Source: Strongylocentrotus purpuratus
Lineage: Eukaryota > Echinodermata > Echinoidea > Camarodonta > Strongylocentrotidae
Assembly (NCBI RefSeq): GCF_000002235.5
Contig: NW_022145597.1
Span: 31,254,797 to 31,318,796 of the forward strand
Reading direction: 5' to 3'
DNA: 64,000 nt
Positions 1 to 12,350 of this stretch are shown in pieces. Within the stretch, counting starts at the first letter, position 1; each line of letters begins with the position of its first letter. The notes under the pieces are model-generated. The model saw only the letters and a program-made list of their open reading frames with translations. It made no database searches and was not told the origin of the DNA. The position numbers and the translations under genes are program-made.

Positions 1-1052
1 TAAACTATACTTTATAGTTGTTGCATGTCTTCTGAAGCAAAAAAGGTTTACATTTAACATTTGTAGATACCGGTAACTGGTTTGTCAGAACTTTTACAAA
101 TCGTATCTCTGTCAAGTACTTTTTATTATACATAAATGTATTTACAGGGCTATCAAGGTAATGTGGAATATAACTAGAGAGACAATGATATGGTACATAA
201 AAAGGATGTAACAGTAGATCCTCATTCAAGCAACTAATGACCAGTCACCAGTGATATAGAGAATTAACTCACATGAATCTCCAAAGTACAGGGGGATGTG
301 TTTCTTGCCAAGAAATGATACATGATACAAGACCTTGCAATCAAAGTGTGACTGTCAACGTGACTTCATAAACATCTGAAAAATCTCCTCACCCCACCTT
401 TGTGCCCCCAGACCTGTTAGGGGGGCGGGTAGCACTGTGTTCTATTTCTATACTGCCTGTTGATGTCGAGTGCCAGAAGGGTGTTAACTCTTATAATTTT
501 ACACAGAGGTAATGCCCTTCTGGCTCTAAACAGACTATATTATTCTTGAACTTTGTTTTAGATTCATTCATATGAACTTTTAGCGCCCTTCTGAGTCTCA
601 ACACAGAATATAAATATTCCTTCTGTTTGGCGACAAAAGGGCATTAATTGGTATACATTTTCACAGAGTCAACGATCCTTGAAATTGTTTCAAATTCATG
701 CACTTTAACAATTTAGTTATTCCACTAGAAGAGCATTTTGACCATCAGTATTGCCTCATAGCATCAGTATGAAAGGGGTGTGGTAGATCTTTATCCAGCG
801 GAGAGATGACAGATTGAAAGGCTATCCCCTTCTCACCTTCCTACTCTTATAACAGATGGGTGTAGGGTGACAAATTGGATAATTAATTGATGCCCAATTA
901 TACCAGAGTGGATGCTAGATGAATAGTGTAAATGTCTGTCCGCGGGTTCATGGACTTTTCCATCCATCTGCGAGGGAGTAGAGGTTGTTTTGCACTTGTG
1001 CGGTTAGGCACATGTAGTCAGTAGGTGGTCAAAGGTAATTTGTTTGGCCCTA

Positions 1053-1363
1053 TAATGCATGTACCTGCAGTATGTTGCTAATTTTAAGTAATGGATAATT
1101 AAAATGATATTCTAAGTACATGATTATGAGTGTTATTCCTCGGCAAGTTGGCACTGCAGTTATAGATTTTATTTCATCTGAGAAAGCGCTGTAGAAGTGG
1201 GTTTCCACTTTTGTGCTTATGTAAGAAGTGGTTGAATTAATTGTCCTCATGAGAAATTCACATCCTTTGTGGCAATGTACCTGCTAAACATGGCAGATTT
1301 TAAGTATTGATAATTAAAATGATAAACATGTATTTAAAGCACATGTTTATGAGTGTGATCTTG
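1053..1363. repeat. Direct repeat of about 215 bp period
   Basis: ATGTACCTGC, TTTTAAGTA and GATAATTAAAATGATA, then ACATG.TTATGAGTGT, occur in the same order at 1056-1133 and 1273-1355. Confidence 0.65.
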
Positions 1364-4074
1364 AGGCCCTTTGGATTCCAGGTAATCAGTTACAGGTAAA
1401 TGCCTCAATGCTTGGCTAATTTCTTTCATATATTTATGACTCAATTATTTTCTACTTTGGGATTTTATGCAACATTATGACAGTAAGTATGAATTTAGAA
1501 ATGTTTTGGTAAGTCACTATAATTACAACACACATCTTTAGAATTTGGAAACACTTTTAGAAGGATTTCCCCCAAGATAAAATTAATTTTTGTTTTACTT
1601 TTGACTGGGGGGGGGGGGGTTCATTCTTTAGGCAGTAAATATGTATATGAATCAATAATTCAAACCTGCATTGAAGTGGTACAAGAAAATTATTGTTTCA
1701 TTATTTTTTCTTCATCATGGATTGTCACTGCCAGAACCTAAGAATTTATCAGACATAGATTATACATTTAGGTCCATAATCAAAGATACCATACAAACAT
1801 CAAGATTTTAGCAGAGTATTGACCCTAACTTACTTTTAATGGTTTTCCTTCAACGACATGTGTAATTTTGTGGAGCTGAACGCTGTTCAATAATTCTTCA
1901 GCTGGCGAGAAACCAGAACGAAATTGATCTTTATGATAAATATGTTTGCCCTAAAACTATAGAGAACATACCACCATGTTGTACAATATTTCAGCACCTG
2001 CAGACTCCAAAATGAATATTTGCTGAATGAGATTGGGTATCTCAGTTTAAGATCTGCCCCGAGATACGAGGGAATGAAAGAACTTTTGTAATTTAAACCC
2101 CAAACGGCACATATTTGCCCGAGTGCCAGATGATTTGTTTAGAGAAAAGTACATTAGGCGGGAATTCCGTAATGCACCATGGGGTTGAACAGGAGAATGT
2201 GAGCAATTTGAAAGCAGTGTTGTGGCGTACATGCAAAGCATCATGGAAGTTTAGTTATGGAGAGTAGATTTCTCTTGTCTTAGAAAATGACTCGAGAAGC
2301 ATGACTGTCCATTTTGTCTGGCTTCATGTGCATGTAGACAGCATAACTCTTGTGGACTGTATAGTTTTCCACAGTTTGAGTAGATTGTTATGATTTTTGT
2401 TCCCGGTATGTCATTTAAGATATCAACTTTTATTCATAAGAAATACACTATTTACTACTCATACAATTACCGGGTAGTTATTTAGATACACTTGTGCGCA
2501 TTCATGACAAATGTTTATGAGTTGTATTTTGACACATTTTGGTTTACCATACCCTTTGTGTTCCTTTCAATCATTTGGAGATGTGTACTCTACAACAGTC
2601 ACAGTGTAGTGTATTTAGTTTAAGATAGTGTTTTACTTTGCCAGAATTATTTGATCTTTGGTAGCATTTCATGTAACTCTGTGATACATAAAAAGTGTAA
2701 CGCTACTGGGGTTTAAAACAGACAGATTGCTAGTGAATTCAGTAGAAATTCGTTTTCAAAGAGTTGAAGGAATACATGTCTTTCGAGATGGAGTAAAACT
2801 TAAGAAACAAGCTCTGTACCTGGGAACTTGGCCCTGTCATGAGTGGTCTGGACTTTATCAAGCATACCTTCCATGGATACTTGGTATAGAGGAACCAGAA
2901 GATTGTTTCAAGAAGGGGGAATTTATGACGAATCAACAAAGCAGTATTTCAAACGGTTTCCCAAAGCTTGTTCCCACTGGGCATATTTTGTTCTTGTTCA
3001 AATTTTTCAAGTTGAGTTTTGATTTTTTTTATCTTTCTCAATCATCTCAATGAAATTGGGTTAAAAACAAGGCAATGCATCAACTCTAGGAAGAAGAGGG
3101 TAAATGAATTTGATATCAAACATTGTACACACTTTACAATTACATTTAAGTATACTTTTTAAGGTCACAAATTAAAATGCTGAATATGTTTGTTTATTTT
3201 CCTTACCCTCAAAGTCAGGTTTATAAGAAATAAGCGGTTATGATTTAAAAGGAAAAAATGATACAAATCCATTCTTTTATAATGTTGGGATACTGGTGGA
3301 ATTCAAGACTTTGATTAAAAAAAAAATGAATACAACACCCTGCAATCAGTTTAATCTTTGATGGTTGTCATTTCAAATGAATCATATATAGTTTGATAGT
3401 TTGAGCTTGCATCAATTCAGTAATTTGTTTCAAGTTCATTGTTTTCATCTTTCAAACAACTTCAAAATGTCATGAGAATTTAAAAAATCATCCTACTACT
3501 CTACCAAAGCTTCTCACTTTTGTTGTTTTATTTACACAGGATAACAGTTCTAATCTATGTTTACATGCTTGTATTGGTGATAATCATTTGTTTGTTGAGC
3601 ACTGTGTCCACTGAGCATGTTTCTTAGTGGTGAATGTGAACGCATGTCAAACAGCTACCCTGATAGGTCCGTTTTATGGCCCAGTAAATGGATTTTGATG
3701 TTGCATTGGGTCATTGGTGGCCGATGAGTCATTTACGACCGTTTTGTCCAAAATGTCTGTGTCCGGGTTAAAAGTGTCCTACTGTATGTGACATGAAAGA
3801 GCTTGAATTTCTTCTTTTACTTCTGAACTCTTATCATGTTATTGTAATACAAGAAACTTTTCAAGATAAGACTTTTGCACATTGTAATTGACAGTAATTT
3901 TCACATAAGAAACCATTACGAACAAAGAATATTTCTCTTCTACAGCTGTATGTAGTGTAAAATTAAAAGCACACACAAAAAACATTGTGAGATGAGACTT
4001 TTGGGTAGTGTTATTGACAGTAGCTTCCTTCATGTATGGTCGGTCTGGGCTCTATTTTGTCAGAGATATACATG

Positions 4075-4160
4075 TAGGGTTAGGGTTACGATTGGATTTT
4101 TGGTTAAGGGTTAGGGTTAGGTTGAAGTGTAGTGTTGGGTCCAGGGTTGAAGTTAGGTTA
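4075..4160. repeat. Telomere-like array in shared flanks
   Basis: AGGGTTAGGGTTA variants preceded by GGGCTCTATTTTGTCAGAGA and followed by GTCCAGGGTTGAAGTTAGG; the flanks recur at other arrays in the window. Confidence 0.75.
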
Positions 4161-4399
4161 GTGTAGGAAATTGAACACAGGACAACTGCCACTTTGAGAG
4201 CTCTTGTACCCTTAGATCGAACCAACAAATGACCCCAATACATGGACCTACAGAATTCAAGGTGTGTGGACACATTTCTAGCTGAGGGACAGTATTCTGG
4301 TTGATATGGGCTACCTCTTACCCACAAGGGCGGTGTATCCACCTCTGTGGTTGGCATATTTGATTGTCTTTGTGGGCTCATACTGACAAGAAGTGACAA

Positions 4400-4690
4400 G
4401 GATCTCCATCATCACCTATTCAGAAGCACACAAGAGAACCTGTCTAGAAGGGCCAATTTAGAATCACACCATCCCCTCTTAAAACCAGTCTTTAAAGGCC
4501 GATTTAGAAGCACCAAAACAAGACTAAAACCTTTCTAGAAAGGCCATACACTGCATATAGTATAGGCTTCTCCATCATCACTCATTCAGAAGCACAAACA
4601 CCACACAGAAGAACATGTCTTTAAAGACCAACTTAGAAGCACAATAAACAAGACTGAAACCTGTCTGTAAAGGCCACATACTGCATAATA
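4400..4690. repeat. Tandem duplication of about 165 bp
   Basis: CTCCATCATCAC...TTCAGAAGCACA starts two units near 4402 and 4569. Both end with AAAGGCCA...ATACTGCATA. Confidence 0.7.
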
Positions 4691-5489
4691 AGCCCCTATC
4701 CAGTTTTCAACTTCGGCCAAGAATAATTATGATTTCAAGTTTTCTTGTCCCTGCCTGCACCTTTTTTAAGGGCACCGCCTTCCTTTGCAATGTTAGTTGA
4801 TATTTTAAATTGAAGGCATCTAGACAGATAAAGTTCTTCAGTGAATCGTTTTTTAAAATAATTTCAGCTCAACTATATTTACATGGTCCTCTTTTCATTT
4901 CAGAGGGTTCTTTTCTGAATTTCATCGCTATTTCGCCCTTTGCCCCTCTGCATTTTCCTTGCAGTAGTCTAAATAATACTTGTAGCGAAATGTGCATAAG
5001 GGTCATTGTCATGTACACTTTGTAATTTACAAAAGAAGCGATATATCCTCACTATTGTTGTACAGGGACAGGTGGAATTTTCAATGCATATTGAATGAGG
5101 ACATTTCAAAAAGGGGAAAATTAGTCAAGAGGGAGCCGAAAATCCCTTTGTAGGGAGATTGTCCTGTCGTAATGATCGGTAGCATAACAGGATTATGTAG
5201 GCTTCAATTTAAACGTAAGAATGATACAATGTACGGCATGACTAATAAGCCTGTGCTAATCCAGCTATGGCTCCTCGATTATCCCTTAAACCTGGATTAT
5301 CCCTGAAAATCTTCTTTTAAGATGGTGGTAAAACGTCTTTACAATTGGCACAAAGAAAAGTTGAGGCCTTTCCCATCTGTTGTCAGCAAATCTTCCCATT
5401 ATTATGTCTTTCCCAATAATGAGTATGTTTGGTAGAGGGAAAGGTACATCGAGAAATGAAAACAACCACTAGCTTAGATCCCTAAAACC

Positions 5490-6070
5490 CATATGAATAA
5501 GTTCACATGTAGAAAAATTCTTCATATTTCTTCTGCAAATTAAGCAGCTTTCAATTTGCTTACCGGTAATTGTTTCATAGTTTTTTGTGCAACATATGTG
5601 TAATATACTTGTAGGAGATTTAAACACAAAATATTTTAAACCGTACCTTTAAAGTTCAACAGTCCCAGTAGAGTACATGTTGTTGGTCTTTTTGGTCATA
5701 TGAATGAATACAAATGTAGAAAGATTCTTGATATATCCTTTAGCAAACTAAACAGTTGTCGATTTGCTTAATTGTTGCATAGTTTTGTGGAACATATGTG
5801 TAATATTCAACTTGCAGGAGATTTAATCAAAAAATATTTCAAACCTTACCTGTAAAGTTCAACAGTCCAAGTACAGTACATGTTGTTGGTCTTTTTGGTC
5901 ATATGAATGAATACAAATGTAGAAAGATTCTCGATATATCCTTTAGCAAACGAAACAGTTTTAAATTTGCATAATTTTTTTGTAGTTTTGTGCAACATAA
6001 TTCAACTCGCAGGAGATTTAAACAAAAAATATTTTAAACCGTACCTTTAAAGTTCAACAGTCCAACAACA
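5490..6070. repeat. Tandem repeat of about 205 bp, 2.8 copies
   Basis: CATATGAAT...AAATGTAGAAAGATTC units start near 5490, 5697 and 5900. Each continues through GGAGATTTAA and AAAGTTCAACAGTCC. Units 2 and 3 are nearly identical over their first 70 bp. Confidence 0.85.
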
Positions 6071-6429
6071 TGCAAGTTCAGTGTAGTTGGTCCTTTGTTC
6101 ATCAACACTGGTGTGACAGAGGGTATCATTGGCAAGGCATGGTACAATAGCCATGTAAATAGTCCCTTTCAATTGCACCACTGATCTTTAAACAATGGTG
6201 CTGTGATTTCGATTTTGATGAACAAAAAATTGTGATTTTCTGCATGTAGGTGTGTAGGGATAGAAGAAAAAGGATGAGCTGGGAAAGGAAAGCGTGCGAT
6301 GGAGGGAGTAGTGAATAATTGATTGACGTGGACAATTTGTATGATGAAATATGATGGTAGGAACCAAAGATATGAATATAACAGTAAATGGGAGAGAAAA
6401 GGAGAGGAGAGAAAGGGAGAGATCGTTAG

Positions 6430-6479
<50 letters not shown>

Positions 6480-6527
6480 AGAGAGAAATAGAAATAATAG
6501 GGGTAAAAGAGAGTTTAAAAATTGAGG

Positions 6528-6568
<41 letters not shown>

Positions 6569-6580
6569 AGGGGAGGGGGC
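6430..6580. repeat. (GA)n microsatellite
   Basis: Two GA runs separated by about 55 bp. Open frames on both strands here are only the by-product of the repeat. Confidence 0.9.
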
Positions 6581-7737
6581 TGAGGGGGAGAGAAGGAGTG
6601 TGGAAGAGAGAGGTTGTGAAGAGAGGAAAGAGGGATTTTAACATGTAGCAAGTATTCAGAGAGCAGAGGATTGAAAAGGAGAAAATAATAGATAGATAGA
6701 AGGAAAATAGAGGAAGGAGAGAAGAAGAAATTACATAGAAATGATACCACACTTGTGGTTTTCCAGTCCAGGTGGGGTTATTCAAGCATGGATAGAAGTT
6801 GAATAAAGAACAATCTGTCATAAAACTTCCTCTTTTTTTGGACCTTGTGCTGACTTTTTAGCTATTCATATTTAAACCATACTTAGTCACTAAAACCACA
6901 ATAATCATACAACTACAAAGGCATGCATTCAATTGCATATGTGAAGCAAAAGAAAATGTTTGCATGATTTTTTTTTTCTGCACAATTCTGCTCGAGATCA
7001 TAAAGAAGAATGTTTGCGATGCTCACATTTACACTAGTAGATGATACATGATGTGGAGAAGTTTCAGATATTGATATTCAAATATCAACACTTCTGTTGA
7101 TCTATAGCACCGTCAAGAAAGCCTGGGGCATTAGAATTGTATATTTCTTACATATCATAATATTTGAAGCATTTTTTAAATTCAAAGTCAGAAAGTGATC
7201 AAATGTCAAGCAAATATATACCGTAAACTCATACATTTTGGTGTTGGGACTCAGACATGCGCTTAGCTATCTTTCATATTTTCTCTTTTCTAATTTTCCA
7301 AGCAAGCCTCTTCCGTTTTTTACCCTTTCTATTCCATAAAAGCATTTTTTTTTTAAATTAAAATTTTCAGTGAATAGAAACCAGTATTTGGCCCTTTACT
7401 TGCAGATTCTAACAAGTGCATGTCGCCAACATGCCAAAATTCACAAGTTGGGCACCAAAAGGAATGTCTCGGTCACACTCTTGTGAAAGGAAACTCGTGC
7501 TTGGAATGGGTCTCCTTTTGTCGCTCGAGTTGTTGAAATTTATTTTTGTTTCTCAGCAGGGGCGATATGGATACCGGGCCTTATTGTTGCCGCTGCCCGG
7601 GATAGGTCATTTTCATGAACGGGAGTTTATTAGTTATGTATCACTGATCTGCGAAGCTATAGAAAAGTGGAGAGAATAGGAGAGGGAGGGGGTTATTTAT
7701 ATATGAAAGGGGAGAGAATGGTGCATGTATTGGATGA

Positions 7738-7787
7738 GAGAGAGGGAGAGAGAGATTGAAAGAGATGGAGAGACAGTGTGTTAGAGT

Positions 7788-7822
<35 letters not shown>
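7738..7822. repeat. (GA)n microsatellite
   Basis: GA-rich tract with a perfect core near 7787-7821. Confidence 0.85.
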
Positions 7823-7823
<1 letters not shown>

Positions 7824-8619
7824 GAGAGAAAAGAGGATGGAGGAATAGAAATGAAAAAGAAAAATGGAAAAATAAGAAGAGAGAATGCCAGAATAAGGGG
7901 TGTGTATCAATTATTTGTAAAATATATATTGTGGTTCATTTGTTCATCATAAACAATTATTTTGCATCAATGAATCGTTTTGATTTGATTGGATTGGAAG
8001 AATTTGAAAGCACATAAGAGTGAGAGAAAGAGCAAAGATGAGAAGAAAAGAGAGAAAGGGGATGAGAGAAAATGGGATAAAGATAGCGTGCTGAGTGAGG
8101 GAGCATTGAGATGCAAAATCAAAGAAATAGGGATTAATAAAGAATTGCAGGGATTTGTATTCAGGTCATTATATGATATCGAAAGTAAACTAGAATGATA
8201 CTTTTACATTATCGGTAGATGTTAGAAGCAACTACAGTATCCATGCATGAATCATCATACTGCTGAATCATGAAGTTTGCGCAAGACAAAAAGAATTTGC
8301 AAACCTCAGTCTTCGAAGATCAAAAAGATTAAACGAGGACAAAAGCAGAAAACTAAATCCACTTTATGGAGATGTTTTCTGTGTCATTTTCAGGATAAAT
8401 ATGGGAATCAATTTAAATTCCATCTTAGGCAAGATGAACGATCCTGCCATTAGCTCAATGTCAGTGACTCAGCCCCTGTTCTTGTGTTTTCTCTGGCGAA
8501 AACTTGGTATGGGGTCACGACCCCTGAGCGCTGGTTTGATTGTTTTTAGGCTGGATAGCCTTAGGGTTTAGACTGACTCCAAACGCTCTCGACCTGAGAT
8601 GAGGTCGTGTTCATACTGG

Positions 8620-8825
8620 AAGGTGTTTGTGTTGTTATTTCACTTGAAGAAAGTATGCTTTTGAGTAAGCATCCAGGGCACCAACGGCTTTAAGTCCTCT
8701 TTAAGGAACCCTGTAATGAGGATTAATGCCTTATCAAAGGGCACTAGCCCGTCAACCTGGTTTTGAACCCAGGACCTCTCAGTTAGGAGACCACTGCTCT
8801 ACCACTGAGCCATCGTGCCTCCTCA
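8620..8825 (-). repeat. tRNA-derived SINE
   Basis: On the - strand it begins GGAGGCACGATGGCTCAGTG, then GTAGAGCA (A box) and GGGTTCAAAACC (B box, + strand 8759-8770), spaced as in a tRNA. The body has TTTGATAAGGCATTAATCCTC, like the other SINE copies here. There is no intact acceptor stem, so it is not a tRNA gene. Confidence 0.75.
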
Positions 8826-9790
8826 AGCCTCCTCAAGGTATCAATAGCACACACCCTACTCTTGGCAATGTGTGAACATGGTTTTTAATCTATTCAAAGT
8901 AAATTAAAACGTTGAGGTAGTTTATAAAAAAGCTACACCTTAAACAAACGTAGTAATGCAGAGTTTTGGTCAAGGTATCAGCCTTTTTTCAGAGTCAATA
9001 TCTTTTATAATGCATCAATCTCAAGGAGGTGATATCAATTACTCACCTCCATCTCTTTTTTCGGTAATATGAACATGGTTATTTATCTTTTGTTAGTCAA
9101 TCAAATTTCTAGGCAGTCTGTAACGCTAAACACCCTAAACAGGTGTAATACAGAGTTTAGGTCAAGGTGTAGTTCTATTATGCTATTCAGAGTTTGATGA
9201 CTTGTTAAATACATCAGTCCATATCAGTTTGATGTTGGCAGCGTTAGCCTTTGGGGGTAATTAATGATACTGGAATCAGAAACCAACTTCATTTATGATA
9301 TGAAATAACTGAAGATGATTGATGGGTGGAAAATGCATGAAGAATTTTATAACATGGGGAGAAAACACAAAAATATGGGTGTATATTTCATTTGAGTTCA
9401 TGTAGATATTAAAAGTTAGTCTAACCACAACTGAATTTAATTGTTATTAAAAGAGTAGAGATATTGATTACACATTGTGAACAATATAGTTTTTGATAGA
9501 CAAGCATGAATGTATATCATGTTAGCCTTGACATGTATATTAACTTTGTTTGAAGTCTGGTGTCAAAAAAAAAAAAAGCACATACCTGAGCATTGTCAAA
9601 AGTGTCAAAAATAATAAATAAGCTTTGGGTTGCCCCAACTACCGAATTTGATAAGAGTAACTATATAACATTTACAATGTAGTCAATTATCCTGATGGAT
9701 TCATACACAGTCAGGGGAAGGGGATGACTCTCCACATGTATATTCCTACTCTAACAGAAGTCCCAACTTCAACCCTGGACACAACATCAT

Positions 9791-9865
9791 ACCTAACCCT
9801 AAGCCTAAACCTAAACCCAAACTAAAACCCAACCTAAAACCCAATCTAAAACCCAACCTAAACCA
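9791..9865. repeat. Telomere-like array, opposite orientation
   Basis: ACCTAACCCTAAGCC and AAAACCCAACCT units. Preceded by CCCAACTTCAACCCTGGACA and followed at 9895-9915 by TTTTTTGATAAAATAATGCCC, the complements of the flanks at 4050-4160. Confidence 0.75.
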
Positions 9866-11652
9866 CAACGACAACTCTTACCTATCAATATACTTTTTTG
9901 ATAAAATAATGCCCGGAGCAATCGCCACAGGGGCGAACATCCATCACAACAGCTTAAGTCCCACAGTGTGAACAGTTCCTTTGCATTCTTTTAACGAGCT
10001 GGCATAGCTCACTACTGATTCAGAAACATTTTGGTGTCGTTTACCGCTCAGGGCAGCCAGACTCACAGGCTATGGCACACTGCTATGATCCCTGATCTTG
10101 GACTTTGTTTCTGCTCCCCACGCACGCACGCCTATGGCAGGCAGGGAAATTGTTCCTTGTCTCGCAGAAAACTGAGCCTTGTCAGAACCATTTTTTTTTG
10201 TTATGATACTTTTGGTTTAGAAACTATTGTGGTTCTATTTCACATTTCTTGTATTTTCATGACTGATGATAGTATTTTTTGTCTACAAGTAGGAGTGGGG
10301 ACTGATTAGTCAGTGGTGTCGATTGGTGTAGAATATTATCCAGATTCCTGTGCCCTAAGATTTTATGAAGGCTTAGGTTGTAAAAGTGTAAAGATTAAAG
10401 TTATTTGACATTGAATGTTTATCATACTTTCTAAAATATGAACAGGAAGGTCTTACAATTCTTCTATTCAATTGATTACAAAAACTTCTTATAAATATCA
10501 TTGGAATGAAAGATATTGTTTATCTAGTATCATGATTGTCCAGTTTGCTTTGAGTAGTGAATGAAAAGAATGGGCAATTTTAATATTCACCTTTATATTT
10601 CAAATTTACTCAAAATTATGAATAAAACATTGAGAGTTGGTGATAATTTTAGAATACATCAATACTACACACCTCTTTGTCATTATGAAAATTACAAATG
10701 AAAATATCAACATCACAATAATTGTTCTACTCTAAGTTCTGACTGATTGTTTAACATGTCATCCATAAAGGCCTGTAGATCAATATTTGCTTGAGATCCA
10801 AATTTCCCACTCAGCTGACCCTATCCTTCTGCCAAACCTAGCCCCAAACCTCTGCCAAAACACACAAGAGCTAGCTGTTCACAAGTTTCAGAAAATATTT
10901 GTAAACCCCTGCATGGAGGAGAACAAAACATGTTAGTGTGTTTGGTGGCTAGAGTGATTATTCGCTGACATATTTATGATGAGTGGACAGAAATATGCCT
11001 TCTCAAGTTGTTCCTCCTACTCTCCAACCCCACAGTAGCATCCCAATCACCCTCTTGGGTCATTTCATGGACACCTTATACCAGAGGAAACCATCCTGCC
11101 CTGTCCCTTCTCCACCAACAACCCCTTAAATCATGGCTTCTCTGAGGAAAAAAAAGTATAGGTTTTTGTGCATCCAGAACTCCATAAAAAAGGGACTGGC
11201 TGTGCCTGCAGGGAAGGTGCATTTTATGTGCGCTCTTTGAAGGATCAAAAGAATTTTTACTTTCTGTAACAGTGGTTGTTATGTGCCATTTTCCACTTGA
11301 TTTGAAGAAATATTTGCTCTACCAGTAATTCTAAAATTCAGATTTTGTTGTTGGATATGACTATTTATAAGCAGTTTCAGATCATAAAGACTAAATCATT
11401 ATATCATCCTATCAGATTTAATTTTAAATTAAAATAATCAAATTCACTTTGTAATTTAATAGTAGGCATGAAACCTCATGGTAGAATTGTCTTCTTTCAG
11501 AGAAAAAATATACCCCCCCCTTGTAAACTTGTGTAGGCCCTAATTGATTTAATTGATTTTGGTTCTTCTAATTTAACGTTTTATAAAATTGTAAATCTGT
11601 TTCATTCTAAATAGTAATATTAAGTCTTTATTTCTATTTTCTTATCTTTCAG

Positions 11653-12350
11653 CTGAATTTGAGGATCTTTTGCAGTATGGAAAAGAGAGGATTCAACAGC
11701 ATTTTAGGACATTGTATACTAGTATTGCCATCAACATGAACAGCCCTATAGAGGATTTATTTGGTTCTTTGATGGACTACCTCCATGGCATGGATGTAAA
11801 CGTTGAGCATGCCGTATCAAGGTTCTTTGACACGCTCTTCCCGCACATCTATACCAGTCATATAAACAGCAAAGTGACGCGGTTGGACTCGCGGTATCGC
11901 GACTGCCTCTCGAACCAGGCATCGGTGATCATGCCGTTTGGTTTTGCGCACCGGGACCTGGCCAGGATCCTGGAGAAGTCTCTGAAGGTGGCGAGGATGT
12001 TCCTTGGGACGGTCAACCTGGGTCTGGAGGTGCTGAACTCGACGGAGAACATGCCCCTGACCCGACGCTGCACCCGCGCCCTGATGCAGATGAGGTACTG
12101 CGGACAGTGCCAGTCTTTGGTCGGTGTGCCAGCCTGTCAGGGCTTCTGCTTCAATGTCATGAAAGGTTGCTTGGCTAACTTCATGGATCTGGATCTGTAC
12201 TGGAGAGAATACGTTGCGGTGGTCGTTGACCTGGTCCGTGTTAGTATGACCGCTGAGTACGACCTCCATTCGGCCATGTACACTCTGGATCAGAAGGTAA
12301 TGGCAGCCATCACAAGGGCCATAGAGGACAAAGATTCCATTATGCAAGCG
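11653..12350 (+). CDS. GPC3/5: Glypican exon a: Cys-rich core
   Basis: Acceptor AG at 11651-11652 and donor GTAAGT at 12351. It enters with one base of the codon in the previous exon and leaves in phase 0. It encodes about 232 residues with seven cysteines of the glypican core. GC content is visibly higher than in the flanking introns. Confidence 0.93.

Larger units (their letters stand above)
1..11652. other. Non-coding stretch left of the first glypican exon found
   Basis: No exon could be supported here. It is probably glypican intron sequence, because the first exon found begins in mid-domain with a split codon. I searched for the Cys-Cys codon pair that the missing N-terminal glypican exon should carry; every candidate ran quickly into a stop or lacked splice sites. 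The stretch holds tandem repeats (1053-1363, 4400-4690, 5490-6070, about 8880-9190), GA microsatellites (6430-6580, 7738-7822), telomere-like arrays (4075-4160, 9791-9865) and a tRNA-derived SINE (8620-8825). The part at 7400-7670 is non-repetitive and of balanced composition but carries no recognisable gene. Confidence 0.6.

Noticed and set aside
1900-2020. Candidate glypican N-terminal exon with a Cys-Cys pair
   Set aside because: A frame after an acceptor-like TTCTTCAG reads VCPKTIENIPPCCT, but it hits a stop without a donor and does not match glypican around the cysteines.
2727-3053. Open frame of 108 codons
   Set aside because: No recognisable domain, no splice context, AT-rich end; also partly open on the other strand.
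6169-6821. Long open frames on both strands over the GA repeat
   Set aside because: They consist of Ser-Leu or Arg-Glu dipeptide runs produced by the microsatellite.
8750-8825. Functional tRNA gene
   Set aside because: A- and B-box-like motifs are present, but the acceptor stem cannot close and the body continues as a SINE.
11817-12347. Antisense open frame of 176 codons over glypican exon a
   Set aside because: Shadow of a GC-rich exon; the peptide resembles nothing known and the sense strand is clearly glypican.
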